A stretch of DNA of 64,000 nt from Nocardia exalbida NBRC 100660 (GTDB lineage Bacteria > Actinomycetota > Actinomycetes > Mycobacteriales > Mycobacteriaceae), in the NCBI RefSeq assembly GCF_000308575.1, contig NZ_BAFZ01000061.1:124001-188000 (forward strand). Reading direction: 5' to 3'. The translations under genes and the position numbers were made by a program. Of the stretch, positions 8,091 through 16,259 are shown one piece after another. Position 1 is the stretch's first letter; each line of letters opens with the position of its first letter. Below the pieces are notes generated by a model. That model saw nothing but the letters and a program-made list of their open reading frames with translations. It was not told the DNA's origin and made no database searches.

Positions 8091-9124
8091 GCGATGATGG
8101 TGCCGACCTACGCTGCGCGGGATGCTCGGCTGTCGGACTGGACGGCCCGCGGTGCCCGTCCTGCGGTCTGGAACTCGGTTACCGGTACGTCGCGCTGCCC
8201 GGTGACGATCCGACGCCGTGCGTCGAGTGCGGGGGAGACCGCTTCGACGCGGAGGGGCGCTGCGCGCGATGCGGCCGGGCCCGGACGGCGCCGGATCGCT
8301 TCGACGCCGACCTCGACGCGGTCGCGGTGCTCACCGATCGTGGCATCGCCCATGCGCGCAACGAGGACGCCGTCGCTGCCGGGGTGCTCGATGGTGCCGC
8401 GTCCGGAGCGGCCGCATCCGTCGTGATCGCGGTCAGCGATGGGGTGTCGACCTCGTCGCGCCCGCAGGTGGCTTCGGGTGCGGCGGTCCGCGCCGGTGTC
8501 GGCGCCACCGCCGCCGCGCTCGCCACCGGAGCGCCTGCGGCAGAGGCGATCATGGCCGGACTGACGGCCGCCGTGCAGGCGGTCCGCGAGGTCGACGTTC
8601 CCGACGGCCCCGCGCCCTCGTGCACCTACGTGTCCGCCGTCGTCGCCCACCACGGCGAGGAAACCGAGATCACCGTGGCCAATGTCGGTGACAGTCGCGC
8701 TTATTGGTTGCCGACCGGCCGAGACGGCCGACCGGCCGACGAGCAGGCCCAACGGCTGACCGTCGACGACTCGTGGGCCCAGGCGCTGGTCGACGCGGGC
8801 GCGATGGACGAGCGTGCGGCGATGGCCGACCCCCGGGCGCACACGTTGATCCGCTGGCTGGGCGCGGACAGCCCGCCGGAGCCGTGGGCGGACAACTGCG
8901 TACGGACGGTCCGTGTCGCCGGGCCCGGCCTGCTGCTGCTGTGCTCCGACGGACTGTGGAACTACGCTCCCTCCCCGTCCGCGCTGGCCGAGCAGATGGC
9001 GGGCGCGTCGCCCGCGGCGGCGGCCCGCGCGCTCGCGGAGTTCGCGTTGCGCTGCGGCGGCGGGGACAACATCACGGTCGCGCTGGCTCCTGTTCCGTGG
9101 GGAAGCCGTCCGTCCGTTCCATAG
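8087..9124 (+). CDS. PP2C-family Ser/Thr phosphatase with N-terminal zinc ribbon
   Basis: Predicted 345-aa metal-dependent protein phosphatase. The first 70 residues hold paired cysteines (CAGC/CPSC and CVEC/CARC) typical of zinc-ribbon domains. The PP2C domain follows, with the metal-binding signatures ARNEDAV, VSDGVS, VGDSRAYW, SDGLWNY and GGDNIT in order. Actinobacterial relatives usually sit with FHA, vWA and kinase genes; here only a 34-aa coupled frame precedes it. The ATG at 8087 has GGGGGAG about 8 bases upstream and overlaps the mini-ORF stop; a GTG at 8015 would remove this organisation. Its kinase partner is not in the window. Confidence 0.9.
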   Translation: MSDDGADLRCAGCSAVGLDGPRCPSCGLELGYRYVALPGDDPTPCVECGGDRFDAEGRCARCGRARTAPDRFDADLDAVAVLTDRGIAHARNEDAVAAGVLDGAASGAAASVVIAVSDGVSTSSRPQVASGAAVRAGVGATAAALATGAPAAEAIMAGLTAAVQAVREVDVPDGPAPSCTYVSAVVAHHGEETEITVANVGDSRAYWLPTGRDGRPADEQAQRLTVDDSWAQALVDAGAMDERAAMADPRAHTLIRWLGADSPPEPWADNCVRTVRVAGPGLLLLCSDGLWNYAPSPSALAEQMAGASPAAAARALAEFALRCGGGDNITVALAPVPWGSRPSVP

Positions 9125-9159
9125 ACAGCGATGTTCATGGTTGCGTATGGTCGTCCACT

Positions 9160-10020
9160 ATGACGAAGTTCGCCGGCAAAATCTGCCTGATCACCGGGGC
9201 GGCCAGCGGTCTCGGTCGCAGCACGGCGCTCGCGGCGGCGGCCGAGGGCGCCGCGCTCGTGCTGACCGATATCGCCGCGGAGGGTCTGGCGCGGACTGCC
9301 GCGGACGCGCGTGCCGCAGGCGCGACCGTGCACCTGGCCGAAGCGGCCGATGTCAGTGACTACGACCAGGTCGTCGCGCTGGCGGCGCGGGTGCACGACG
9401 CGGTGGGCAGCGTCGACATCGTCATGAACGTGGCGGGCATCGCCACCTGGGGCACTGTCGACCGGCTGACGCACAGCCAATGGCGGCGCACCATCGACAT
9501 CGACCTGATGGGCCCGATCCACGTGATCGAAGCGTTCGTCCCGTCGATGATCGCGGCCGGCCGCGGCGGCCACTTGGTGAACGTGTCGTCGGCGGCGGGG
9601 CTGTTCGGCCTGCCCTGGCATGCGCCGTACAGCGCGAGCAAGTTCGGCCTGCGCGGGGTGTCGGAGGTGCTGCGGTTCGACTTGGCGCGCCACCGCATCG
9701 GCGTGAGCCTGGTGTGTCCGGGTGCGATGGCGACGCCCATGGTGGACAGCGTCGACATCGCGGGCGTCGATCGCACGGCCGAAGCGGTGCAGCGAGGAAT
9801 GGCGCTGTTCATGCGGCACGCGGTGACGCCGGAAGCGGCGGCGCGGTCGATCGTGCGCGGCGTCGAGCGCAACCGCTACCTGGTCTTCACCTCACCCGAC
9901 ATCCGGTTGGGCTTCTGGGCGCAGCGCTACTTCCCGCCCGGATACAACGTCGCGATGCGCGGGTTGAACTGGGCGATGAATCGCTATGTCGAACAGAAGG
10001 CGGGCGCCGCCGCCAACTGA
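9160..10020 (+). CDS. Short-chain dehydrogenase/reductase
   Basis: Predicted 286-aa NAD(P)-dependent SDR. It has the TGAASGLG cofactor loop near the N-terminus, the NVAGI motif, the catalytic Ser in NVSSAAG and the YSASK Tyr/Lys pair. A C-terminal extension with aromatic residues (residues 245-275) is typical of SDRs acting on lipid or steroid-like substrates in mycolate actinomycetes, but the substrate is unknown. No clear ribosome binding site precedes the ATG. It begins 35 bp after the PP2C gene and may be cotranscribed with it and the following kinase. Confidence 0.88.
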   Translation: MTKFAGKICLITGAASGLGRSTALAAAAEGAALVLTDIAAEGLARTAADARAAGATVHLAEAADVSDYDQVVALAARVHDAVGSVDIVMNVAGIATWGTVDRLTHSQWRRTIDIDLMGPIHVIEAFVPSMIAAGRGGHLVNVSSAAGLFGLPWHAPYSASKFGLRGVSEVLRFDLARHRIGVSLVCPGAMATPMVDSVDIAGVDRTAEAVQRGMALFMRHAVTPEAAARSIVRGVERNRYLVFTSPDIRLGFWAQRYFPPGYNVAMRGLNWAMNRYVEQKAGAAAN

Positions 10021-10061
10021 ACACGGCAGGGCGCCCGCCGACGGTCGAGCCGGGATTCGCG

Positions 10062-10601
10062 ATGATCGTCGTCATGACATCGGCTGTCTATCTGATCACC
10101 GGGATCCAGGCGGCGGGCAAATCCACCGTGGCCCAGGCGTTGGCCGAACGGCTGCCGCGCTCGGCGCACGTGCGAGGGGACGTGTTCCGCCGTTTCGTCG
10201 TGCACGGGCGGGTGGAGATGAGCGCCGATCCATCGCCCGAGGCGCTGGCCCAGCTGCGGTTGCGCTACCGGCTGGCCGCCGCGACCGCCGACGCGTACGC
10301 CGAATCCGGGTTCACGACGGTGCTGCAAGACGTCGTGCTCGGCGACTTCCTGCCCTGGCTGGCGGATCTCATTGTCACCCGCCCGCTCTATGTCGTGGTG
10401 CTCGCGCCGCGCCCGGAGGTGGTCGCCGCGCGGGAGGCCGGGCGGGGCAAGGTCGCCTACGACGAATTCACCGTGGCGCAGTTGGACACGCTGCTGCGCG
10501 AGAGCACGCCCCGGATCGGACTCTGGCTGGACACCTCGGAGTCGACGGTCGAGCAGACGGTCGACCGAATCCTGATCGAGGCCAGGCCGCTGACGGACTG
10601 A
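10062..10601 (+). CDS. P-loop kinase/phosphotransferase (AAA_33 type)
   Basis: Predicted 179-aa ATP-dependent small-molecule kinase related to the gluconate/chloramphenicol phosphotransferase group. The Walker A motif is GIQAAGKST within the first 25 residues, followed by the conserved VRGDVFRRFVV stretch that usually contacts substrate. Basic residues in the lid region (AAREAGRGK) fit the fold. Two in-frame ATGs, 12 bases apart, can serve as start; neither has a strong ribosome binding site. It lies 41 bp after the SDR on the same strand. Substrate unknown. Confidence 0.8.
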   Translation: MIVVMTSAVYLITGIQAAGKSTVAQALAERLPRSAHVRGDVFRRFVVHGRVEMSADPSPEALAQLRLRYRLAAATADAYAESGFTTVLQDVVLGDFLPWLADLIVTRPLYVVVLAPRPEVVAAREAGRGKVAYDEFTVAQLDTLLRESTPRIGLWLDTSESTVEQTVDRILIEARPLTD

Positions 10602-10639
10602 CGCGGGGCGTTCGATCCGGATCCGGCGGACCCGTCCGC

Positions 10640-12145
10640 TCAGGGGGTGTCCCGCGGCACGCGCAGGGGAGTGAGCGAACTGGTGGCCGGTCCTTCGATC
10701 AGCGTGCCGTCCGCGGCGAAACGCGAGCCGTGCAGCGGGCAGTCCCAGGTGCGTTCGGCGTCGTTCCAGTTGACGATGCCGTACAGGTGCGGGCACACCG
10801 CCGAGACCCGGTTGGTGACGCCGTCCACCGTGCACACGGCGGTCGGGTGCAGGCCCTCGCGCAGTACCGTGCCGCAGCCTTCGTCCGGAGCGGCGCCGTC
10901 GTGGTGGGTCGCGACCCGCAGCCAGCCCGCGGAGAGTTTCTGCGCCACCGCACTGTTGATCTTCGTGGCCGCCGGTAGCGCCTTGAGTTCGTCCGGGCGC
11001 CAGCTCGCCAGGGCGCCCGCCCACCGGGGCGGCGTGCCGGTGAGCCGCCCGGCCAGCGCGATGGCCGCGGCCACACCGTTGGTCAGACCCCATTTGGCGT
11101 AGCCGGTGGCCAGCTGTATGTCGTTCTGACCGGGCAGCACCGGCCCCACGTAGGGAAGTTCACCGATGGGGGAGTAGTCCTGAGCGGACCATCGGTGTGT
11201 CGGTTCGGCGCCGGGGAACCAGGTTCGCGCCCAGCTCACCAGATCCTCCACTTTCGCGCGGGTCGATCCGCCGCGGCCGACCACATGGCCGTTGCCGCCG
11301 ACCAGCAGGAGCTCACCGTCCGGTCCCTGCGCGCGACGCAGGGACCTGGTCGGGCTACCCGCGCTGATGTACATGTCGCGCGGAGCGGGCCGGTCCAGGC
11401 GCAGGGCCGTCAGATAGGAGCGCTGCGGAGTCAGACGGGCGAAGAACCCGCCGCGATCGAGGATCGGCGTCCCGGTGGCCAGCACCACCCGGCGTGCGCC
11501 GAGGTCACCGTGCTCGGTGGAGACGACCAGCTCGCCGCGGCCGCCGTGGTGCACGCCGCGAACCGAGGTGGACTCGTAGATCGGCGCGCCGTGCGATTCC
11601 ACGTCGGCCGCGAGGGCCGCCAGCAGCGCCATCGGGTCGAGTTGTGCCTGATCGGCGAGGCGGACCGCGCCGTGCGCCGGGAAGGGGGCATCCAGCTCGA
11701 AGAGTAGTTCGGTGGGCAGACCGGCCTTCTGCGTCGCGGCGTATTCCGCTCGCACGGCGGACATCTCGTCGTCGGTCTGCGCGTAGGTCAACGCCGCGGC
11801 CCGCTCGACGGTGACGTCATGGGCGGCGCAGAAACGCAGCAGCCATTCCTGGCCTTCGCGATTGGCCGCCACGTAGTCGCGCAGGACGTCATCGGAGTGG
11901 TGCTTGGCGATCTGCTGGGCACGGGTCCCCTGTAGCAGGCTGACTTTCCCGGTGGTCGCGCCGGTCGTTCCCGCACCCACGCGCTTGCCTTCGACCACGG
12001 CCACCTCGATGCCGTTCTCGACCAGCAGCAGCGCGGTCACCAGTCCGGTGAGCCCGCCGCCGATCACCACCGTGTCGAAGTGCGATCCCGGCGTCAACCG
12101 CAACCGCGCCGGGACCTGCGCGCCGTGCAACCATAGGGACGTCAT
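10640..12145 (-). CDS. FAD-dependent oxidoreductase with C-terminal Rieske domain
   Basis: Predicted 501-aa protein joining a DAO-type FAD domain (VVIGGGLTGLVTALLLVENG at about residues 26-45) to a C-terminal Rieske [2Fe-2S] domain (about 405-495). Cluster ligands are visible as CPHLYG and CPLHGSRF, the C-x-H...C-x2-H pattern. The VGPVLPGQNDIQLATGYAKWGLTNG region is characteristic of the flavoprotein part. This architecture occurs in proteins called Rieske-domain FAD oxidoreductases whose substrate is not established. It converges on the kinase gene, and the GT9 gene lies upstream on the same strand, 52 bp away. Confidence 0.9.
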   Translation of the reverse strand: MTSLWLHGAQVPARLRLTPGSHFDTVVIGGGLTGLVTALLLVENGIEVAVVEGKRVGAGTTGATTGKVSLLQGTRAQQIAKHHSDDVLRDYVAANREGQEWLLRFCAAHDVTVERAAALTYAQTDDEMSAVRAEYAATQKAGLPTELLFELDAPFPAHGAVRLADQAQLDPMALLAALAADVESHGAPIYESTSVRGVHHGGRGELVVSTEHGDLGARRVVLATGTPILDRGGFFARLTPQRSYLTALRLDRPAPRDMYISAGSPTRSLRRAQGPDGELLLVGGNGHVVGRGGSTRAKVEDLVSWARTWFPGAEPTHRWSAQDYSPIGELPYVGPVLPGQNDIQLATGYAKWGLTNGVAAAIALAGRLTGTPPRWAGALASWRPDELKALPAATKINSAVAQKLSAGWLRVATHHDGAAPDEGCGTVLREGLHPTAVCTVDGVTNRVSAVCPHLYGIVNWNDAERTWDCPLHGSRFAADGTLIEGPATSSLTPLRVPRDTP

Positions 12146-12197
12146 AAGCCCGAGATAGCCGGTCTCGGCGCCCTGAAACGCCCGCGTCGCTTCCTCG

Positions 12198-13133
12198 TCA
12201 CACCCGGACCTGACTGCTGAGCTGCCGATCCGCGGCGGCGAGCACCTCGGCGGCGCTGATCATCGCCAACCCGGGCGCAGGCGCGTTCGACCGGGGATCG
12301 CCGACGTGTCCGGCCCACAAGGCGACATGGGCCATCCGTTCCGGGGGCGGTCCCCACACCGCGGGCGAATCGGGGCCGAAGACGAGCACCGACGGGGTGC
12401 CGAACGCCGTGGCCAGCTGCCCCACACCGGTGTCGCCACTGAGCACGAGGGCGGCGTCGGCCACCGTGACGGCCAGCTGCCGCAGCGTGAGTTCGCCTGC
12501 CAACACGCTGTTTTCGGGCAATCCGGCCGCTTCGGCCACGCCGCGCGCGAGCGGACGGTCGGCCGCGCTGCCGACGACCCGCACCGGATACCCCCATTCG
12601 CGCAGGCCCGCCGCCACCGTCGCGAACCGCTCGGCGGGCCAGCGCCGAGCAGGCGCCCCGCCCGGATAGATGACGATCCAGCGGCGCTCGCCCGTGCTCT
12701 CCGGCGGCGGTGTGAGGTCAAGTCGCGCCGGATCGGCCGCGATACCCGCCCATTCCAGCAGACGGCACCACCGCACTGTCTCGTGCAGGCCCGGCTCGCA
12801 CAGCGCACCCGGCAACTGCGGAAAGTCCTTGTGGCGGAAGGTGATCGTCTGCTCGGGATCGGTTGCCAGCAGCGCGCGTATGCTGTCGGCCCCGGCGTCG
12901 TGCAGATTGACCGCGAAGGCCGGCGGCGGAGCGTTCCAGCGCAGTCCGCCGACCATCGGGGTGGCATGGAGTTCGTCGACGCAATCGGCCAGTTCTACGA
13001 CGGGACGCAGCCATCCCGGCGCGGCGAGTACGAGCCGGTGGCGCGGACGGACGTCGTGCAACGCGCGCAGCGCGGGAACCGCGGTCAGCAGCTCCCGCAG
13101 GCCGTGCGCGCGCAGCGCGAGCAACACAGTCAC
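12198..13133 (-). CDS. Glycosyltransferase family 9 (heptosyltransferase-like)
   Basis: Predicted 311-aa GT-B glycosyltransferase related to ADP-heptose:LPS heptosyltransferases, a family that in actinobacteria has unknown acceptors. The nucleotide-sugar half shows IVIYPGGAPARRWPAERFA and SGDTGVGQLATAFGTPSVLVFG, both hallmarks of GT9. I chose the GTG at 13133 because GGAGG lies 7 bases upstream; the frame remains open further upstream without a better start. It precedes the FAD/Rieske gene on the same strand. Membrane or cell-wall glycoconjugate synthesis is likely but unproven. Confidence 0.87.
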   Translation of the reverse strand: MTVLLALRAHGLRELLTAVPALRALHDVRPRHRLVLAAPGWLRPVVELADCVDELHATPMVGGLRWNAPPPAFAVNLHDAGADSIRALLATDPEQTITFRHKDFPQLPGALCEPGLHETVRWCRLLEWAGIAADPARLDLTPPPESTGERRWIVIYPGGAPARRWPAERFATVAAGLREWGYPVRVVGSAADRPLARGVAEAAGLPENSVLAGELTLRQLAVTVADAALVLSGDTGVGQLATAFGTPSVLVFGPDSPAVWGPPPERMAHVALWAGHVGDPRSNAPAPGLAMISAAEVLAAADRQLSSQVRV

Positions 13134-13436
13134 GGAAAAGCCTCCACTTCGGCGCTGAGGGCACGGCCCCGCCGCCCGGGCCGACATCGTCGGCGGCCCG
13201 GGGCGGGTGTGCCACATAGCTTCGAGTCGTTCGCGAGAATGCCGCGAAACGGGGCTCGAAGCCCGCCGCCGTGGTGCGGTCCTCGACGCCGTTGTCGAGG
13301 GGAACGCACGGATGACGGCGGTGCTCCCGAGGGGGTTCGGCGCCTGGACGCCCACGGCGGGAGCGGCATTCGGAAATCGGACGAGCAGTCCTTGCTACCT
13401 TCGAAGATGCCCGTTCTGCCTGATTCGAAACCCTCG
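13134..13436. other. Non-coding gap with GC-rich hairpin
   Basis: About 300 bp without a convincing gene. It contains GCCGAC-ATC-GTCGGC (13180-13194) within a larger GC-rich imperfect inverted repeat from about 13163 to 13205. This lies just upstream of the GT9 gene and could act as a terminator for the lipoprotein operon on the same strand. Confidence 0.35.
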
Positions 13437-13754
13437 CTATTTCGGCACGAAGATGCCGGTGAGATCGGCCTTGCGGATCGGAGTATCCGGATTGGCCTGT
13501 GCCGCGCACATCAGCTTGATCGCCGCGATCGAGGCATCGACGGTCCTGGCGTCTGGCGTGCCGTCGCCCTCGCGTTCCTGCTCGAGGAACTTCTCGGTGG
13601 TGATGCGCTGCTTGTCGTTGTCCTGGGCGACGAACTCGTTGCACGGCGTGTCACCGCCCTTGTTCACGATCTTCTCCGGCTCGTCGCCGCATCCGCCCGC
13701 GCAGAGTGCCAGCGCGGCGAGCGCGGCGATGCCCATGCGGCCCGCGGCGCTCAT
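13437..13754 (-). CDS. Small HdeA-like lipoprotein
   Basis: Predicted 105-aa exported lipoprotein: hydrophobic signal region ending in an AGGC lipobox near residue 22. The mature part has two more cysteines spaced as in acid-stress chaperone HdeA (TPCNEFVAQDNDKQR... and AIKLMCAAQANPDTPI), with matching D/Q-x-Q and NP positions. That resemblance is by eye and moderate. Its ATG overlaps the stop of the upstream lipoprotein gene as ATGA, so the two are translationally coupled. A periplasm-side, stress-related chaperone role is inferred from the motif and the stress-island setting. Confidence 0.75.
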   Translation of the reverse strand: MSAAGRMGIAALAALALCAGGCGDEPEKIVNKGGDTPCNEFVAQDNDKQRITTEKFLEQEREGDGTPDARTVDASIAAIKLMCAAQANPDTPIRKADLTGIFVPK

Positions 13755-14209
13755 CGGCCGAACCCCGCCAGAGCCGAGGCCAGGTCCGGCACGTTCAGCG
13801 CCTGCACCGCCTGCTCGCGGACATCGGGGCACTTCTGCGTGGTGATGGTATCGATCGTGCCCCGGTCGGTGACGACCACGTCGTTGAGACCCCCGTTGCG
13901 GGCGGCCCAGTTGTGCACGGTGCCGTTGAACGTCACTTTGGCGACGGTCGCGCCCTGGCCACGCCAGGTGTCGATGTCGGCGCGCATCATGTCGCACAGC
14001 TGCTCGGCCGCCGCGGGAGTGATCTCGTCGGTATTCGGCACCTGCGAGCTGGACGGTCCCGGCATGGTGATCGAGACGGTCGCGGGTGCGGGCGTGTTCG
14101 CGGCCGGATCGCCGTCGTCGGCCGAACACGCCGTGAGCACCGAGCCCGCCGCCAGCGCGCCCATGAGCAGCGCGAAGCGGCCCAAGGGCCGGTTGGGCTG
14201 GTTTGTCAT
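13751..14209 (-). CDS. Lipoprotein of unknown function
   Basis: Predicted 152-aa lipoprotein with signal sequence and lipobox LTAC at about residues 25-28, then a Pro/Thr-rich linker and a globular part of about 100 residues containing two cysteines (QLCDMM, QKCPDV). I do not recognise the domain. The ATG is preceded by AGGAGAAAG. It overlaps the downstream HdeA-like lipoprotein gene by 4 bases, so both are likely made together on the outer face of the membrane. Confidence 0.78.
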   Translation of the reverse strand: MTNQPNRPLGRFALLMGALAAGSVLTACSADDGDPAANTPAPATVSITMPGPSSSQVPNTDEITPAAAEQLCDMMRADIDTWRGQGATVAKVTFNGTVHNWAARNGGLNDVVVTDRGTIDTITTQKCPDVREQAVQALNVPDLASALAGFGR

Positions 14210-14293
14210 TCTTTCTCCTGGTTGTCGAAGCCGCGTTCTCCGGGGGCGTCACGGGGCGGCCGCACGGCCTCAGCCGAGCGGGCGGACTCGCGA

Positions 14294-14635
14294 TCAGTGC
14301 CCGGCGGCGTCCCGCAGCCGCTTGCCTTCACGCGCCTTGATCCTGCGATGCTCGGCGATGATCACGAGGACGCCCGCGATGATGCAGACGCCGCAGACGA
14401 CACCCGCGATCACCGCCCAGCCCTCGAATCCGTATCCAGCGGCGGTGAGCGTGAGCGCCATGGCCACGATGCCTACCGCGACCAGGATGATCCCCGGCCA
14501 GTTACGGGCGTCCTCGATGGATTCTCCGGCGTGCGTGCGGTTGGTGCGGGTGTCGTCCGGGAACGTGTGGGTCCGGGGTGCGTGCTGCTCTCCGGCGCCG
14601 GATCCCGCGGTCGGCTCGTTCGGTGCTGGCAGCAT
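14294..14635 (-). CDS. UsfY-like small membrane protein
   Basis: Predicted 113-aa protein with a hydrophilic N-terminus, two membrane helices (about residues 47-68 and 73-95) and a basic tail EHRRIKAREGKRLRD. The pattern AGESIEDARNWPG, two helices, then EHRRI resembles UsfY, a protein encoded near sigF in mycobacteria, though here it lies 7 kb from sigF. The match is from memory of the family and not from a search. It is divergent from the CBS protein gene, and an ATCGGATGTCCTTTC stretch with AAAGGA supplies the ribosome binding site. Function unknown; stress-related by context. Confidence 0.65.
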   Translation of the reverse strand: MLPAPNEPTAGSGAGEQHAPRTHTFPDDTRTNRTHAGESIEDARNWPGIILVAVGIVAMALTLTAAGYGFEGWAVIAGVVCGVCIIAGVLVIIAEHRRIKAREGKRLRDAAGH

Positions 14636-14742
14636 CGGATGTCCTTTCTGCTGAGCGGCAACGTCTTCGGTGCATGGGCGGCCCGCGGCTCGAACGTTCG
14701 AACCGGGCCCGTCCGGAGCGGCCGTACCGGTCGGATGCCCGC

Positions 14743-14767
14743 GTTAGCGGATCCGAAACGGGGGTAC
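14743..14767 (+). promoter_or_regulatory. SigF-type promoter, CBS protein gene
   Basis: GTTA at 14743-14746 and GGGTAC at 14762-14767 with a 15-base spacer resemble the SigF consensus GTTT-N15..17-GGGTAT. The start point would be near 14775, leaving a 5-prime leader of about 57 bases before the CBS gene. Confidence 0.5.
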
Positions 14768-14831
14768 GACCTCAGCGAGCCGCCCGGTTCGGGCCGCTCT
14801 TACCGGTAAGAAAGTCCCAGGAGGGATCCCG

Positions 14832-15251
14832 ATGACAACAGCACGGGACATCATGACCGCGAATGTGGAATGCGTCCGGTCCAGCGACACGGTGGTCGCC
14901 GCCGCGCAGCGCATGGCGGAGTTGAATGTCGGCGCCCTGCCCATCTGCGGCGAGGACGACAAGTTGAAGGGAATGCTCACCGACCGCGACATCGTGGTCA
15001 AAGTGATCGCTCAGCGCAAGGACCCGCTCGGCGTCGACGCGGGCGAACTCGGAGGCGGGGAGCTGGTCACCGTCGAAGCCGACGACGACGTGCGCAAGGT
15101 CATGTCGGTCATGTCGCAGCATCAGGTACGCCGCGTACCGGTGCTGGAGCAGGGCCGGCTGGTCGGCATCATCGCGCAGGCCGACGTGGCCACCGCCGTC
15201 GACAACACTCAATCGGGCAGCACGGTGGAGGCGATCTCGACCGACTTCTGA
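14832..15251 (+). CDS. hrp1: CBS-domain protein, Hrp1 type
   Basis: Predicted 139-aa protein of two CBS domains (about residues 1-60 and 70-130) and little else, the same layout as mycobacterial hypoxic response protein 1. It starts ARDIMTANVECVRSSDTV and has the paired LKGMLTDRDIVVKVIA and LVGIIAQADVAT ends of the two Bateman halves. Such proteins usually bind adenine nucleotides or respond to energy state and are induced under hypoxia or stress. AGGAGGGAT precedes the ATG by about 7 bases. A SigF-like promoter lies 65 bp upstream. The downstream phosphoesterase gene converges on it. Confidence 0.88.
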   Translation: MTTARDIMTANVECVRSSDTVVAAAQRMAELNVGALPICGEDDKLKGMLTDRDIVVKVIAQRKDPLGVDAGELGGGELVTVEADDDVRKVMSVMSQHQVRRVPVLEQGRLVGIIAQADVATAVDNTQSGSTVEAISTDF

Positions 15252-15264
15252 GTTCGGCGTTTCC

Positions 15265-15984
15265 TCAGACCGTGGCCGGGTGCATGTCGTAGACCGCGTA
15301 CGCCGCTCGGATCACCGGCTGGGCGACATTGCGCACCCGGATGCCGCCCGGAGTGGTGCCGCGCTCGGTCCCGGCGTGCGCGTGACCGTGCAACGCCAGG
15401 TCGGCGCCTTGTTCGTCGATGGCCTCGCCGAGCAGGTAGGAACCGAGGAACGGATAGATCTCCCTCGGTTCGCCGTGCAGCGTGTCGCTGATCGGGGAGT
15501 AGTGCGTGAGCGCGACGGTGACGTCGGTGTGCAACGTGGCGAGGGCTTCGCCGAGCGCGGTGGCCACGTCCACGGTGTGCGCGGCGAACTCCCGCATCAA
15601 GGGTTCGCCGAAGACGCTCGCGCATTTGCCCGCGAACCCGCCGCCGAAGCCTTTCGTGCCCGCGACCCCGAGCGTTCTCCCGTCCACGTGCAAGGTCACC
15701 GAGTTTCCTTCCAGGACGGTGATGCCGTGGTCGGTCAGCACGGTCGTGATCTCGCGCTCGGCGTCGCCGTGATAGTCGTGGTTGCCCAGGACTGCTACGA
15801 CCGGCAGGCCCAGGTCGGCGAACTCCGCCGCGACCACCCGGCCTTCGTCGGCGGTGCCGTGGCGGGTCAGGTCGCCCGCCAGCAGCAGCACATCGGCTCG
15901 CTCGGAGAGGCCGTCCAGGGCGGGCCGCCATTGCCCGCGCGAATCCACGCCGAGATGTACATCACCGACGGCGGCTATCCGCAT
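15265..15984 (-). CDS. Calcineurin-like metallophosphoesterase
   Basis: Predicted 239-aa phosphoesterase with all five blocks of the family: GDVHLG, GDLTRHG, GNHDYH, THYSP and HGHAHAG, which supply the dinuclear metal ligands. The substrate is not evident; relatives act on cyclic nucleotides, nucleotides or phosphoproteins. AAGGAG lies 8 bases before the ATG. It is the last gene of a three-gene unit with the BON protein and the nucleotidyltransferase, separated from the BON gene by only 5 bases. Confidence 0.9.
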   Translation of the reverse strand: MRIAAVGDVHLGVDSRGQWRPALDGLSERADVLLLAGDLTRHGTADEGRVVAAEFADLGLPVVAVLGNHDYHGDAEREITTVLTDHGITVLEGNSVTLHVDGRTLGVAGTKGFGGGFAGKCASVFGEPLMREFAAHTVDVATALGEALATLHTDVTVALTHYSPISDTLHGEPREIYPFLGSYLLGEAIDEQGADLALHGHAHAGTERGTTPGGIRVRNVAQPVIRAAYAVYDMHPATV

Positions 15985-15989
15985 GCGGC

Positions 15990-16259
15990 TCAACTCCTTT
16001 CGGGTCCGTCCTGCTCCAGCGTCTCGGTCTCGACGGGTGCCGTGGGACGGTTGACATGGACGTCGTTGTGGATCCGCGCGTGCGGAAGCTGTTCGTGCAC
16101 GACGGTTTCCATCTGTTGTTTGCAGTTCTCGCTGCTCACCTCGCCACCCAGCACCACAACGTCGCCGCGGATGGTCACCTGCACGCCGAGCTCGGCGGTG
16201 CGGGGGTCCTCGGCCAGCGCCCGGCGCAATCGTGCGACCAGGTATTGCGGCTGCTCCAT
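15990..16259 (-). CDS. BON-domain protein
   Basis: Predicted 89-aa cytoplasmic protein made of one BON domain (residues 5-70), with the typical LRRALAEDPRTAELGVQVTIRGDVVVLGG opening and a basic/acidic end. BON domains bind lipids or membranes and occur in osmotic and envelope stress proteins. Its ATG directly follows the stop codon of the nucleotidyltransferase gene, and AAGGTGGA inside that gene serves as ribosome binding site. No signal peptide is visible, which is unusual for a BON protein. Stress role inferred from the operon. Confidence 0.82.
   Translation of the reverse strand: MEQPQYLVARLRRALAEDPRTAELGVQVTIRGDVVVLGGEVSSENCKQQMETVVHEQLPHARIHNDVHVNRPTAPVETETLEQDGPERS

Noticed and set aside
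12306..14654. A 782-codon plus-strand frame opposite GT9 and the lipoproteins
   Set aside because: No domain signature; the minus-strand genes in this interval have signal peptides, lipoboxes and a GT9 motif.
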